Of a stretch of 64,000 nt of DNA, positions 1 through 13,950 are shown in pieces. The notes under the pieces are model-generated. The model made no database searches. It was not told where the DNA came from and saw nothing but the letters and a program-made list of their open reading frames with translations. The position numbers and the translations under genes are program-made. This DNA comes from Zygnema cylindricum (Eukaryota; Streptophyta; Zygnematophyceae; Zygnematales; Zygnemataceae), in NCBI GenBank assembly GCA_037447655.1, contig JBBHKE010003190.1, positions 489,424 to 553,423 on the forward strand, in the 5' to 3' direction. Numbering within the stretch: the stretch's first letter is position 1; each line of letters starts with the position of its first letter.

Positions 1-3000
1 TTACATTGTTAACGCTCTCAAAAATAGTTAAAAAAAACCCTAAACCATGTTTCTAACACAAATTTGAGTTTGTGCTAACAAATATATTTGTAATAAACAT
101 CGTTTATTGTTCACGGTCAGAAAAAGATGTAAAACAAACTCCGAACCATGTTCTTAACTCAAGTTTGTGTTTGCGATAACAACAATAGTGGTAAGAAACT
201 CTTTGCATTGTTAAAGCTCTGAAAAAATAGTTTAAAAAAACCCTAAACCTTGTTTCTAACACAAATTAAAGTTTGTGCTAACAAATATATTTGTAATAAA
301 CATCTTTAATTGTTCATGGTCACAAAAAGATGTAAAACAAACTCTGAACCATGTTTGTAACTCAAGTTTGTGTTTGCGCTAACAACAATAGTGGTAAGAA
401 ACTCTTTACATTGTTAAGGCTCACAAAAAATAGTTAAAAAAAACCCTAAACCATGTTTCTAACTCAAATTTGAGTTTGTGCTAACAAATATATTTGTAAT
501 AAACATCGTTTATTGTTCACGGTCACAAAAAGATGTAAAACAAACTCCGAACCATGTTCTTAACTCAAGTTTGTGTTTGCGATAACAACGATAGTGGTAA
601 GAAACTCTTTACATTGTTAACGCTCACAAAAATAGTTAAAAAAAACCCTAAACCATGTTTCTAACACAAATTTGAGCTTGTGCTAACAAATATATTTGTA
701 ATAAACATCGTTTATTGTTCGTTGCCACAAAAAGAGGTAAAATAAACTCAAAACCATGTTTGTAACTCATGTTTGTGTTTGCGCTAACAACAATAGTGGT
801 AAGAAACTCTTTACATTGTTAATGCTCACAAAAATAGTTAAAAAAAACCCTAAACCATGTTTCTAACACAAATTTGAGTTTGTGCTTACAAATATATTTG
901 TAATAAACATCGTTTATTGTTCGTTGCCACAAAAAGAGGGAAAATAAACTCAAAACCATGTTTGAAACTCAAGTTTGTGTTTGCGCTAACAACAATAGTG
1001 GTAAGAAACTCTTTACATTGTTAACGCTCACAAAAATAGTTAAAAAAATCCCTAAACCATGTTTCTAACAAAAATTTGAGTTTGTGTTAACAAATGTATT
1101 TGTAATAAACATCGTTTATTGTTCGTTGCCACAAATAGAGGGAGAATAAACAAAGAACCATGTTTGTAACTCAAGTTTGTGTTTGCGCTAACAACAATAG
1201 TGGTAAGAAACTCTTTACATTGTTAACACAAGCCGCCTCAGGGAGCTCCGCCGACTCAAAAGAGAAGGTGCGCAGCACCGACCTAGCTTTGAAGGGGTGG
1301 CCTTTAGCCGGGCCCGGCTTTTCGCCGCCCGGCAAAACGCCACCCTACGGGCCCATCTCTTTGGTGCAAGAAGCGCACCGGCGTCACTCACAAAAATAGT
1401 TAAAAAAAACCCTAAACCATGCTTCTATTACATATTTGAGTTTGTGCTAACAAATGTATTTGTAATAAACATCGTTTATTGTTCGTCGCCTCAAAAACAG
1501 GGAAAATCAACTAAAAACCATGTTTGTAACTCAAGTTTGTGTTTTCGCTAACAACAATAGTGGTAAGAAACTCTTTACATTGTTAACGCTCACAAAAACA
1601 GTTTAAAAAAACCCTAAACCATGTTTCTAACACAAATTTGAGTTTGTGCTAAAAAATATATTTGTAATAAACATCATTTATTGTTCGTCGCCTCAAAAAG
1701 AGGGAAAATAAACTTAGAAGTATAATTTTAACTCAAGTTTGTGTTTTCGCTAACAACAATAGTGGTAAAAAACTCTTTCATTTGTTAACGCTCACAAAAA
1801 TAGTTAAAATAAACCCTAAACCATGTTTCTAACACAAACTTGAGTTTGTGCTAACAAATTTATTTGTAATAAACATCGTTTATTGTTTCGTCGCCTCAAA
1901 AAGAGGGAAAATAAACTAATAATCATGTTTGTAACTCAAGTTTGTGTTTTCGCTAACAACAATAGTGGTAAGAAACTCTTTACATTGTTAACGCTCACAA
2001 AAAATAGTTAAAAAAAACCCTAAACCATGTTCCTAACACAAATTTGAGTTTGTTCTAACAAATGTATTTGTAATAAACATCGTTTATTGTTCGTCGCCAC
2101 AAAAAGAGGGAAAATAAACTCAAAACCATGTTTAAAACTCAAGTTTGTGTTTGCGCTAACAGCAATAGTGGTAAGAAACTCTTTACATTGTTAACGCTCA
2201 CAAAAATTGTTAAAAAAAACCATAAACCATGTTTCTAACACAAATTTGAGTTTGTGCTAACAAATTTATATTTGTAATAAACATCGTTTATTGTTCCTTG
2301 CCACAAAAAGAGGGAAAATAAACTCAAAACCATGTTTGTAACTCAAGTTTGTGTTTGCGATAACAACAATAGTGGTAAGAAACTCTTTACATTGTTAACG
2401 CTCACAAAAATAGTTAAAAAAAACCCTAAACCATGTTTCTAACAAAAATTTGAGTTTGTGCTAACAAATGTATTTGTAATAAACATCGTTTATTGTTCGT
2501 CGCCTCAAAAAGAGGGAAAATAAACTCATAATCATAATTGTAACTCAAGTTTGTGTTTTCGCTAACAACAATAGTGGTAAGAAACTCTTTACATTGTTAA
2601 CACTCACAAAAATAGTTAAAAAAATCCCTAAACCATGTTTCTAACACAAATTTGAGTTTGTGCTAACAAATATATTTGTAATAAACATCGTTTATTGTTC
2701 ACGGTCACAAAAAGATGTAAAACATACTCCGGACCATGTTCTTAACTCAAGTTTGTGTTTGCGCTAACAACAATAGTGGTAAGAAACTCTTTGCATTGTT
2801 AACGCTCACAAAAAATAGTTAAAAAAAAACCCTAAACCATGTTTCTAACACAAATTTAAGTTTGTGCTAACAAATATATTTGTAATAAACATCTTTAATT
2901 GTTCATGGTCATAAAAAGATGTAAAACAAACTCTGAACCATGTTTGTAACTCAAGTTTGTGTTTGCGCTAACAACAATAGTGGTAAGAAACTCTTTACAT

Positions 3001-6000
3001 TGTTAACGCTCACAAAAATAGTTAAAAAAAAACCCTAAACCATGTTTCTAACACAAATTTGAGTTTGTGCTAACAAATATATATTTGTAATAAACATCGT
3101 TTATTGTTCCTTGCCACAAAAAGAGAGAAAATAAACCCAAAACCATGTTTGTAACTCAAGTTTGTGTTTGCGCTAACAACAATAGTGGTAAGAAACTATT
3201 AACATTGTTAACGCTCACAAAAATAGTTAAAAAAAACCCTAAACCATGTTTCTAACACAAATTTGAGTTTGTGCAAACAAATGTATTTGTAATAAACATC
3301 CTTTGTTGTTCGCGGTCAAAAAAAGATGTAAAACAAACTCCGAACCATGTTTGTAACTCAAGTTTGTGTTTGCGCTAACAACAATAGTGGTAAGAAACTC
3401 TTTACATTGTTAACGCTCATAAAAATAGTTAAAAAAAACCATAAGCCATGTTTCTAACACAAATTTGAGTTCGTGCTAACAAATGTATTTGTAATAAACA
3501 TCGTTTATTGTTCGTCGCCTCAAAAAGAGGGAAAATAAACTCAGAACCATGTTTGTAACTAAAGTTTGTGTTTGCGCTAACAACAATAGTGGTTAGAAAC
3601 TCTTTACATTGTTAACGCTCACAAAAATAGTTAAAAAAAACCCTAAACCATGTTTTTAACACAAATTTGAGTTTGTGCTAACAAATATATTTGTAATAAA
3701 CATCGTTTATTGTTCGTCGCCACAAAAAGAGGGAAAATAAACTCAAAACAATGTTTGTAACTCAAGTTTGTGTTTTCGCTAACAACAATAGTGGTAAGAA
3801 ACTCTTTACATTGTTAACGCTCACAAAAATAGTTAAAAAAAACCCTAAACCATGTTTCTAACACAAATTTGAGTTTGTGCTAACAAATGTATTTGTAATA
3901 AACATCGTTTATTGTTCGTCGCCTCAAAAAGAGGGAAAAATAAACTCATAATCATGTTTGTAACTCAAGTTTGTGTTTTCGCTAACAACAATAGTGGTAA
4001 GAAACTCTTTACATTGTTAACACTCACAAAAATAGTTAAAAAAATCCCTAAACCATGTTTCTAACACAAATTTGAGTTTGTGCTAACAAATATATTTGTA
4101 ATAAACATCGTTTATTGTTTACGGTCACAAAAAGATTGTAAAACATACTCCGAACCATGTTGTTAACTCAAGTTTGTGTTTGCGCTAACAACAATAGTGG
4201 TAAGAAACTCTTTGCATTGTTATCGCTCACAAAAAACAGTTAAAAAAAACCCTAAACCATGTTTCTAACACAAATTTGAGTTTGTGCTAACAAACATATT
4301 TGTAATAAACATCGTTTATTGTTCGTTGCCACAAAAAGAGGTAAAATAAACTCAAAACCATGTTTGTTACTCAAGTTTGTGTTTGCGCTAACAACAATAG
4401 TGGTAAGAAACTCTTTACATTGTTAACGCTCACAAAAATTGTTAAAAAAATCCCTAAACCATGTTTCTAACACAAATTTGAGTTTGTGCTAACAAATATA
4501 TTTGTAATAAACATCGTTTATTGTTCACGGTCACAAAAAGATGTAAAACATACTCCAAACCATGTTCTTAAACTCAAGTTTGTGTTTGCGCTAACAAGAA
4601 TAGTGGTAGGAAACTCTTTGCATTGTTATCGCTCTCAAAAAATAGTTAAAAAAAACCCTAAACCATGTTTCTAACACAAATTTGAGTTTGTGCTAACAAA
4701 CATATTTGTAATAAACATCGTTTATTGTTCGTTGCCACAAAAAGAGGTAAAATAAACTCAAAACCATGTTTGTTACTCAAGTTTGTGTTTGCGCTAACAA
4801 CAATATTGGTAAGAAACTCTTTACGTTGTTAACACTCACAAAAATAGTTAAAAAAAACCCTAAACCATGTTTCTAACACAAATTTGAGTTTGTGCTAACA
4901 AATGTATTTGTAATAAAGATCGTTTATTGTTCGTCGCCTCAAAAACAGGGAAAATAAACTCAGAATCCTGTTTATAACTCAAGTTTGTGTTTTGGCTAAC
5001 AACAATAGTGGTAAGAAACTCTTTACATTGTTAACACTCACAAAAATAGTTAAAAAAAATCCCTAAACCATGTTTCTAACACAAATTTGAGTTTGTGCTA
5101 ACAAATATATTTGTAATAAACATCGTTTATTGTTCGTTGCAACAAAAAGAGGGAAAATAAACTCAAAACCAGGTTTAAAACTCAAGTTTGTGTTTGCGCT
5201 AACAACAATAGTGGTAAGAAACTCTTTACATTGTTAACGCTCACAAAAAATAGTTAAAAAAAACCCTATCCATGTTTCTAACAAAAAATTGAGTTTGAGC
5301 TAACAAATATATTTGTAATATACATCGTTTATTGTTCGTTGCCCTAAAAAGAGGAAAAATAAACTCAGAACCATGTTTGTAACTAAAGTTTGTGTTTGTG
5401 CTAACAACAATAGTGGTTAGAAACTCTTTACATTGTTAACGCTCAAAAAAAGAGTTAAAAAAAACCCTAAACCATGTTTCTAACACAAATTTGAGTTTGT
5501 GCTAACAAATATATTTGTAATAAACATCGTTTATTGTTCGTCCGCCACAAAAAGAGGGAAAATAAACTCAAAACCATGTTTGTAACTCAAGTTTGTGTTT
5601 TCGCTAACAACAATAGTGGTAAGAAACTCTTTACATTGTTAACGCTCACAAAAATAGTTAAAAAAAACCCTAAACCATGTTTCTAACACAAATTTGAGTT
5701 TGTGCTAACAAATGTATTTGTAATAATAATCGTTTATTGTTCACGGTCACAAATAGATATAAAAACAAACTGCGAACCATGTTTGTAACTCAAGTTTGTG
5801 TTTGCGTTAACAACAATAGTGGTAAGAAACTCTTTACATTGTTAACGCTCATAAAAAAAGATTAAAAAAAATCCTAAACCATGTTTCTAACACAAATTTG
5901 AGTTTGTGCTAACAAATGTATTTGTAATAAATATCGTTTATTGTTCGTCGCCACAAACAGATGTAAATCAAACTCTGAACCATGTTCTTAACTCAAGTTT

Positions 6001-9000
6001 GGGTTTGCGCTAACAACAATAGTGATAACAAACTCTTTACATTGTTAACGTTTATAAAAATAGTTAAAAAAAACCCTAAACCATGTTTCTAAAACAAATT
6101 TGAGTTTGTGCTAACAAATATATTTGTAATAAACATCGTTTATTGTTCACGGTCACAAATAGATATAAAACAAACTCCGAACCATGTTTGTAACTCAAGT
6201 TTGTGTTTTTGCGTTAACAACAATAGTGGAAAGAAACTCTTTACATTGTTAACGCTCACAAAAAAAGATTAAAAAAAAACCTAAACCATGTTTCTAACAC
6301 AAGTTTGAGTTTGTGCTAACAAATGTATTTGTAATAAACATCGGTTATTGTTCGTCGCCTCAAAAAGAGGGAAAATATACTCAGAATCATGTTTGTAACT
6401 CAAGTTTGTGTTTTCGCTAACAACAATAGTGGTAAGAAACTCTTTACATTGTTAACACTCACAAAAATAGTTAACAAAATCCATAAACCATGTTTCTAAC
6501 ACAAATTTGAGTTTATGCTAACAAATATATTTGTAATAAACATCGTTTATTGTTCGTTGCAACAAAAAGAGGGAAAATAAACTCAAACCATGTTTAAAAC
6601 TCAAGTTTGTGTTTGCGCTAACAACAATAGTGGTAAGAAACTCTTTACATTGTTAACTCTCACAAAAATAGTTAAAAAAAACACTAAACCATATTTCTAA
6701 CACAAATTTGAGTTTGTGCTAACAAATATATTTGTAATAAACATCATTTATTGTTCCTCGCCACAAAAAGAGGGAAAATAAACCTAAAACCATGTTTGTA
6801 ACTCAAGTTTGTGTTTGCGTTAACAACAATAGTGGTAAGAAACTCTTTACATTGTTAACGCTCATAAAAAAAGATTAAAAAAAATCCTAAACCATGTTTC
6901 TAACACAAATTTGAGTTTGTGCTAACAAATGTATTTGTAATAAATATCGTTTATTGTTCGTCGCCACAAACAGATGTAAATCAAACTCTGAATCATGTTC
7001 TTAACTCAAGTTTGGGTTTGCGCTAACAACAATTGTGGTAAGAAACTCTTTACATTGTTAACGTTTATAAAAATAGTTAAAAAAAACCCTAAACCATGTT
7101 TCTAAAACAAATTTGAGTTTGTGCTAACAAATATATTTGTAATAAACATCGTTTATTGTTCACGGTCACAAATAGATATAAAACAAACTCCGAACCATGT
7201 TTGTAACTCAAGTTTGTGTTTGCGTTAACAACAATAGTGGAAAGAAACTCTTTACATTGTTAACGCTCACAAAAAAAGATTAAAAAAAATCCTAAACCAT
7301 GTTTCTAACACAAATTTGAGTTGGTGCTAACAAATGTATTTGTAATAAACATCGTTTATTGTTCGTCGCCTCAAAAAGAGGGAAAATAAACTCAGAATCA
7401 TGTTTGTAACTCAAGTTTGTGTTTTCCCTAACAACAATAGTGGTAAGAAACTCTTTACATTGTTAACACTCACAAAAATAGTTAAAAATATCCCTAAACC
7501 ATGTTTCTAACACAAATATGAGTTTGTGCTAACAAATATATTTGTAATAAACATTGTTTATTGTTCACGGTCACAAAAAGATGTAAAACAAACTCCGAAC
7601 CATGTTGTTAACTCAAGTTTGTGTTTGCGATAACAACAATAGTGGTAAGAAACCCTTTGCATTGTTAACGCTCACAAAAAATAGTTAAAAAAAACCCTAA
7701 ACCATGTTTCTAACACAAATTTGAGTTTGTGCTAACAAATATATTTGTAATAAACATCGTTTATTGTTCCTTGCCACAAAAAGAAGGAAAATAAACTCAA
7801 AACCATGTTTGTAACTCAAGTTTGTGTTTTCGCTAACAACAATAGTGGTAAGAAACTCTTTACATTGTTAACGCTCACAAAAATAGTTAAAAAAAACCCT
7901 AAACAATGTTTCTAACACAAATTTGAGTTTGTGCTAACAAATATATTTGTAATAAACATCGTTTATTGTTCACCGTCACAAAAAGATGTAAAACAAACTC
8001 GAACCATGTTCTTAACTCAAGTTTGTGTTTGCGCTAACAAAAATAGTGGTAAGAAACTCTTTGCATTGTAAACGCTCACAAAAATAGTTAAAAAAAACCC
8101 TAAACCATGTTTCTAACACAAATTTGAGTTTGTGCTAACAAATATATTTGTAATAAACATCGTTTATTGTTTACGATCACAAAAAGATATAAAACAAACT
8201 CCGAACCATGTTTGTAACTCAAGTTTGTGTTTTCACTAACAACAATAGTGGTAAGAAACTCTTTACATTGTTGACGCTCACAAAAATTGTTAAAAAAAAC
8301 CCTAAACCATGTTTCTAACACAAATTTGAGTTTGTGCTAACAAATGAATTTGTAATAAACATCGTTTATTGTTCGTCGCCTCAAAAAGAGGGAAAACATA
8401 CTCAGAATCATGTTTGTAACCGAAGTTTGTGTTTTCGCTAAGAACAATAGTGGTAAAAAACTCTTTACATTGTTAACACTCACAAAAATAGTTAAAAAAA
8501 TCCCTAAACCATGTTTCTAACACAAATTTGAGTTTGTGCTAACAAATATATTTGTAATAAACATCGTTTATTGTTCACGGTCACAAAAAGATGTAAAACA
8601 AACTCCGAACCATGTTTGTAACTCAAGTTGTGTTTGCGATAACAACAATAGTGGTAAGAAACTCTTTGCATTGTTAACGCTCACAAAAAATAGTTAAAAA
8701 AAACCCCAAACCATGTTTCTAACACAAATTTGAGTTTGTGCTAACAAATATATTTGTAATAAACATCTTTAATTGTTCATGGTCACAAAAAGATGTAAAA
8801 CAAATTCCGAACCATGTTCTTAACTCAAGTTTGGGGTTAACGCTAACAACAATAGTGGTAAGAAACTCTTTACATTGTTAACGCTCACAAAAATAGTTAA
8901 AAAAAACCCTAAACCATGTTTCTAACGCAAATTTGAGTTTGTGCTAACAAATATATTTGTAATAAACATCGTTTATTGTTCGTTGCCACAAAAAGAGGGA

Positions 9001-11338
9001 AAATAAACTCAAAACCATGTTTGTAACTCAAGTTAGTGTTTGCGCTAACAACAATAGTGGTAAGAAACTCTTTACATTGTTAACGCTCACAAAAATAGTT
9101 AAAAAAAACCCTAAACCATGTTTCTAACACAAGTTTGAGTTTGTGCTTACAGATGTATTTGTAATAAACATTGTTTATTGTTCGTGGTCAAAAAAAGATG
9201 TAAAACAATCTCCAAACCATGTTTGTAACTCAAGTTTATGTTTGCGCTAACAACAATATTGGTAAGAAACTCTTTACATTGTTAACGCTCACAAAAATAG
9301 TTAAGAAAAACCCTAAACCATGTTTCTTACACAAATTTGAGTTTGTGCTAACAAATATATTTGTAATATACATCGTTTATTGTTTGTTGCCTTAAAAAGA
9401 GGAAAAATATACCCAGAACCATGTTTGTAACTAAAGTTTGTGTTTGCGCTAACAACAATAGTGGTTAGAAACTCTTTAATTTTGTTAACGCTGACAAAAA
9501 TAGTTAAAAAAAACCCTAAACTATGTTTCTAACACAAATTTGAGCTTGTGCTTAAAAATATATTTGTAATAAACATCGATTATTGTTTTTCGCTACAAAA
9601 AGAAGGAAAATAAACTCAAAACCATGTTTGTAAATCAAGTTTTTGTTTTCGCTAACAACAATAGTGGTAAGAAACTCTTTACATTGTTAACGCTCACAAA
9701 AATAGTTAAAAAAAAAACCCTAAACCATGTTTCTAACACAAATTTGAGTTTGTGCTAACAAATATATTTGTAATAAACATCGTTTATTGTTCAGCGTCAC
9801 AAAAAGATGTAAAACAAACTCTGAACCATGTTTGTAACTCAAGTTTGTGTTTGCGCTAACAACAATAGTGGTAAGAAACTCTTTACATTGTTAACGCTCA
9901 CAAAAATAGTTAAAAAACACCCTAAACCATGTTTCTAACACAAATTTGAGTTTGTGCTAACAAACATATTTGTAATAAACATCGTTTATTGTTTCGTTGC
10001 CACAAAAAGAGGTAAAATAAACTCAAAACCATGTTTGTTACACAAGTTTGTGTTTCGCTTACAACAATAGTGATAAAAAACTCTTTACATTGTAAACGCT
10101 CACAAAAATAGTAAAAAAAAACCCTTAACCATGTTTCTAACTCAATTTTGAGTTTGTGCTAACAAATATATTTGTAATAAATATCGTTTATTGTTCACGA
10201 TCACAAAAAGATGTAAAACAAACTCCGAACCATGTTCTTAACTCAAGTTTGTGTTTGCGATAACAACGATTGTGGTAAGAAACTCTTAACAGTGTTAACG
10301 CTCACAAAAATAGTTAAAAAAAACCCTGAACCATGTTTTTAACACAAATTTGAGCTTGTGCTAACAAATATATTTGTAATAAACATCGTTTATTGTTCGT
10401 TGCCGCAAAAAGAGGGAAAATAAACTCAAAACCATGTTTGTAACTCAAGTTAGTGTTTGCGCTAACAACAATAGTGGTAAGAAACTCTTTACATTGTTAA
10501 CGCTCACAAAAATAGTTAAAAAAAACCCTAAACCATGTTTCTAACACAAATTTGAGTTTGTGCTAACAAATATATTTGTAATAAACATCGTTGATTGTTC
10601 ACGGTCACAAAAAGATATAAAACAAACTCTGAACCATGTTTGTAACTCAAGTTTGTGTTTGCGCTAACAACAATTGTGGTAAGAAACTCTTTACATTGTT
10701 AACGCTCACAAAAATAGTTAAAAAAAACCCTAAACCATGTTTCTAACACAAATTTGAGTTTGTGCTAACAAATATATTTGAAATAAACATCGTTTATTGT
10801 TCATTGCCATAAAAAGAAGGAAAATAAACTCAAAACCATGTTTGTTACTCAAGTTTGTGTTTTCGCTATCAACAATAGTGGTAAGAAACTCTTTACATTG
10901 TTAACGCTCACAAAAATAGTTAAAAAAAACCCTAAACTATGTTTCTAACACAAATTTGAGTTTGTGCTAACAAATATATTTGTAATAAACATCGTTTATT
11001 GTTCACGGTCACAAAAAGATGTAAAACAAACTCCGAACCATGTTCTTAACTCAAGTTTTGGTTTGCGCTAACAACAATAGTGGTAAGAAACTCTTTACAT
11101 TGTTAACGCTCACAAAAATAGTTAAAAAAAACCCTAAACCATGTTTCTAAAACAAATTTGAGTTTGTGCTAACAAATATATTTGTAATAAACATCGTTTA
11201 TTGTTCATTGCCATAAAAAGAAGGAAAATAAACTCAAAACCATGTTTGTAACTCAAGTTTGTGTTTTCGCTAACAACAATAGTGGTAAGAAACTCTTTAC
11301 ATTGTTGACGCTCACAAAAATAGTTAAAAAAAAACACT
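1..11338 (+). repeat. Dimeric satellite array, ~202-bp unit
   Basis: About 55 head-to-tail copies of an AT-rich unit of 200-205 bp fill the first 11.3 kb and continue beyond the left edge. Landmarks such as CCCTAAACCATGTTTCTAAC recur near 38, 242, 443, 646 and 848. Each unit is two related halves of about 101 bp: half A starts AACCATGTTTCTAACACAA and half B starts AACCATGTTTGTAACTCAA; they stay alignable (GTGCTAACAA / GCGCTAACAA, CGGTCACAAAAA / CGCTCACAAAAA) and then diverge. Half A holds an inverted repeat AATAAAC/GTTTATT. Variants alternate (ACGGTCAC, CGTCGCC and CGTTGCC types). No coding signal; the ORFs inside are chance open frames. The array ends abruptly near 11,338. Confidence 0.97.
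1230..1384. mobile_element. GC-rich 155-bp insertion in the satellite
   Basis: The satellite is interrupted by a block of very different composition. The array phrase GTTAACAC|TCACAAA is split, and CAC is present on both sides (1227-1229 and 1385-1387), which looks like a 3-bp target-site duplication. The insert includes the palindrome AGCCGGGCCCGGCT and a nearby GCCGCCCGGC, so it can fold strongly. No protein is credible. It could be a small non-autonomous element or captured filler DNA; no clear terminal inverted repeat is seen. Confidence 0.55.
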
Positions 11339-11661
11339 ATAGCACACTCTACTACGCAAATGAGGTGCTCAAAGAATGTGAATAAGTACGACATGCCGTT
11401 ATAGCACTCCCTCGTATTTGACCGATAACTTTTCAAAGATTGGCCTCAAATCCTTGGTCGTATTACTCCCTTTCCTAAAACTTTTAAAATTAAAAAAGAT
11501 CGAAAGCAGTCAAAAAATGGATGCTCGTCAAAATACCACAAGCCTGACTTAGACCCACGAAAAGCTTGCAAAGTGCCCGAATCCATAAGACGAAAAAAAA
11601 CACACGCACTCAAAACCCTCTTCAAGATAAATCTCAATAAGGTCTTTGAAGAAAAAAGTAC

Positions 11662-11707
11662 CGTGTGATTCGAGAAAGGGGTTTAGGCAATAGCCGAAAT
11701 CGTATGA
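11662..11707 (-). pseudogene. GGTase-I beta exon E (decayed)
   Basis: After an acceptor ...GGGTGCAG the frame reads SYDFGYCLNPFLESHG and meets a possible donor G|GTAC. The phase (0) matches the end of exon D. The family signature is SYDGGFG followed by ESHGG; here the glycine-rich turn is altered (DFGY instead of DGGF), consistent with decay. Between this exon and the satellite edge (11,339-11,661) I see only weak, uncertain remains of a following exon. Confidence 0.55.
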
Positions 11708-12699
11708 CTGCACCCATGAAGATTGCAACAAAGTCAAACTACTGTTGTTAACTCACCTAACTGACATTATTCATTACAATTGTGAAATCAATATTAACAT
11801 GACTTATAGATGGGAAACACAAGTATTTTAAGCAATTTGATACTTAAAATTGCAAACACTGCCCTTTGCAGATGCATCCTTGTGAGTCGCTCAGAAAGGA
11901 AAAAATTAAAGTGGGCACCGTCATTGCTATCTCCTAGTTCAGTTTGAATTTTGAATGACAATAAGCACCTCATAATCAGCTTTGGACATATAAAACTTGT
12001 GACACATTGACCTCCTTTTAGACATTTATCGTTAAAACCAAATGAATATGCAACATCATCCTGTATTCAAAACTTGGGATAGAATACCTTCATACAACTT
12101 TATTTGACCCAGAAAATAATTATTGACAGCCCAGTATGATCATGCTATTTATACTTCACGCAAATAGCGTATAAAAACCTTGCTCGAGTATTAAAATGGA
12201 ACAAAATATCAAGTCCACGACCAGGTTTGCCTTTGCTGGATCATCGAGTATAAAATTTACTCTATGATAACTTCTATAGAGTTATATGGATGTCAAAAAA
12301 ATGTATTTCCACGCTTTCCAAAACTGAACGTTAAACAGCGAGCTTCGATGATTGAAAGTTAAATAATGTGATTCCTCAATTGAACGTTAAACAACGTGTT
12401 CTCATTGCTCTTCCATTAGTAATAATCCTTGTTTTCTTTGCGTACGTTGAAAAATTCACACCCGTAGTTAAACACGCGGTTCAAATCACAGTCTAAAGCA
12501 CCTCACTGAGTCTAAATGACAGAAACGTTGCCCCATCGATGTTCAGCTTGATCCTTAATATAAGCCAATATTGAACCCAATGATCCAGTTTGAAAGGTTC
12601 CTGGTCTTACAACATTTCAAATTTTAGCGTTTTATTTTGCTACAAATCTACAAGTTTTTCTACTTCTCATATTTTTAATTTTAAGAGTCAGGCCATTAC

Positions 12700-12776
12700 C
12701 TGACTACTTTTCACGAAAGTCAACATGCGGTCCTAATCGACACCGCTCCAATCGTCTAAAAAGGCACTTATGGCAG
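12700..12776 (-). pseudogene. GGTase-I beta exon D (in-frame stop)
   Basis: A 77-nt exon runs from acceptor GGTACAG to donor CAG|GTAATG. It reads AAISAFLDDWSGVD, then a TAG stop at 12,733-12,735, then DRMLTFVKSSQ. It joins exon C in phase 1 and exon E in phase 0. In prenyltransferase beta subunits the position after WSGMD is normally a lysine, so the stop looks like an AAG-to-TAG change. A purine-rich tract lies immediately upstream of the exon in gene orientation. Confidence 0.75.
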
Positions 12777-12788
12777 CTGTACCCTCAG

Positions 12789-12860
12789 GTGGAGGGAGAG
12801 GGCGAGGGAGAGGGAAAGGGTGAGGGAGAGGGAAATGGAGAGGGAAAGGGGGAGGGCGCA
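12789..12860 (+). repeat. GAGGGA purine microsatellite
   Basis: About 70 bp of degenerate (GAGGGA)n with GGCGAGGG and GGAAAGGG variants, directly upstream in gene sense of prenyltransferase exon D. On the minus strand this is a polypyrimidine tract just before the exon's acceptor. Confidence 0.85.
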
Positions 12861-13057
12861 TTACAACTAGCTTTCCGGTTGCAAATGTGCATTCCAAAGA
12901 CCCGTTGACAATGGACAAAAATTGCATAATGGTCGTGAGCTGTTCCAAAGATCAAAAGGCACTTATAAAGTTTTCAATATCGTCACAAGCTTTGTATTCA
13001 ACTTTTTTCAGATATGAATCTAGCAAAAATAGTTTGGAACAAAAAAAAATATCGTAC

Positions 13058-13113
13058 CTACACAAAAGACAAAACGTATATCGGATTCCGCACCCTCCAC
13101 GATAGACATGAAT
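13058..13113 (-). pseudogene. GGTase-I beta exon C
   Basis: The minus strand reads FMSIVEGAESDIRFVFCV and then the donor G|GTACGA (phase 1), matching the family's conserved segment around ESDLRFVYC. The base pair where the acceptor AG should end reads CAA rather than CAG, which would abolish normal splicing. The phase fits exon B (AG|) upstream and exon D downstream. Confidence 0.7.
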
Positions 13114-13671
13114 TTGGACAACCATTTAGAAGTCATTCGATCCCTCGTCAGTTTTGTCCACATAAAAAAGTACCCTTTTGAGTTAATCAATCTCAATTCA
13201 TGATACGAATAACCGCGATGACTCTCTAACCACATATTTCTCCTTTTTCTGATTGCCCCATAAATTTTCTTAGTGCCTTTACTAAGTGTCAAACCTTGAA
13301 AGTATTGTAAACTATACTGTTAATAGAGTTAATAACATTATAGGTGCCCCTAACTTCTAGCCCTTGAATCTAACATAGTATTAACAACACTACTCGTTTC
13401 CTTTCTTAACGCTAAATCTTTTAACGGTTCAAAATCAGCTACATCATCAAGGATTTTTATAATTAATAACACTGAGATAAACCCTAAGCTAATTATTTTT
13501 TTACTCTAATAAAAATTCACGGCATAAAGTAAAGCACAGAACAATTTCTCAACAACCTTTTCAATTGTAAGATTCTTTGCTAAAATAGAATAGCTTTATT
13601 CAAGCATAGTTCACATTCCATTGGGATTTATCGAAAGTTGTTTCGAGTTTTACTATTGCAATTATCTAACT
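13114..13671. other. Intronic/intergenic stretch, nothing recognised
   Basis: AT-rich sequence between prenyltransferase exon C and the duplicated block. I see no repeat, RNA gene or credible ORF. The same holds for 11,708-12,699 between exons E and D. Confidence 0.5.
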
Positions 13672-13950
13672 CAATGCCATGAAATTCTTCACATTACACC
13701 TCCCATTACCTCCAGTGTGACCAAAAGTTGGTAATTGGAATTACAATTGTAAAATTATCACAACTTAGACGCCTCCCTATTTAACCCATGATATGGAGTA
13801 ACTTAAGTAACTTTCTTTGGTTCAACTTCAAATTTCTCCGTAGTACACTTCGCGAAAGGGGCGTTGATTACACCAAATATGGTGAACATGGTTTTGATGG
13901 TTACACTACACTCCAACTAACACCAAAATAACTACTACTCTCTACTACTA

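Noticed and set aside
8100-11436. Open frames of 70-100 codons inside the satellite
   Set aside because: They follow the repeat phase, recur in shifted form in other copies and encode low-complexity peptides; no coding signal.
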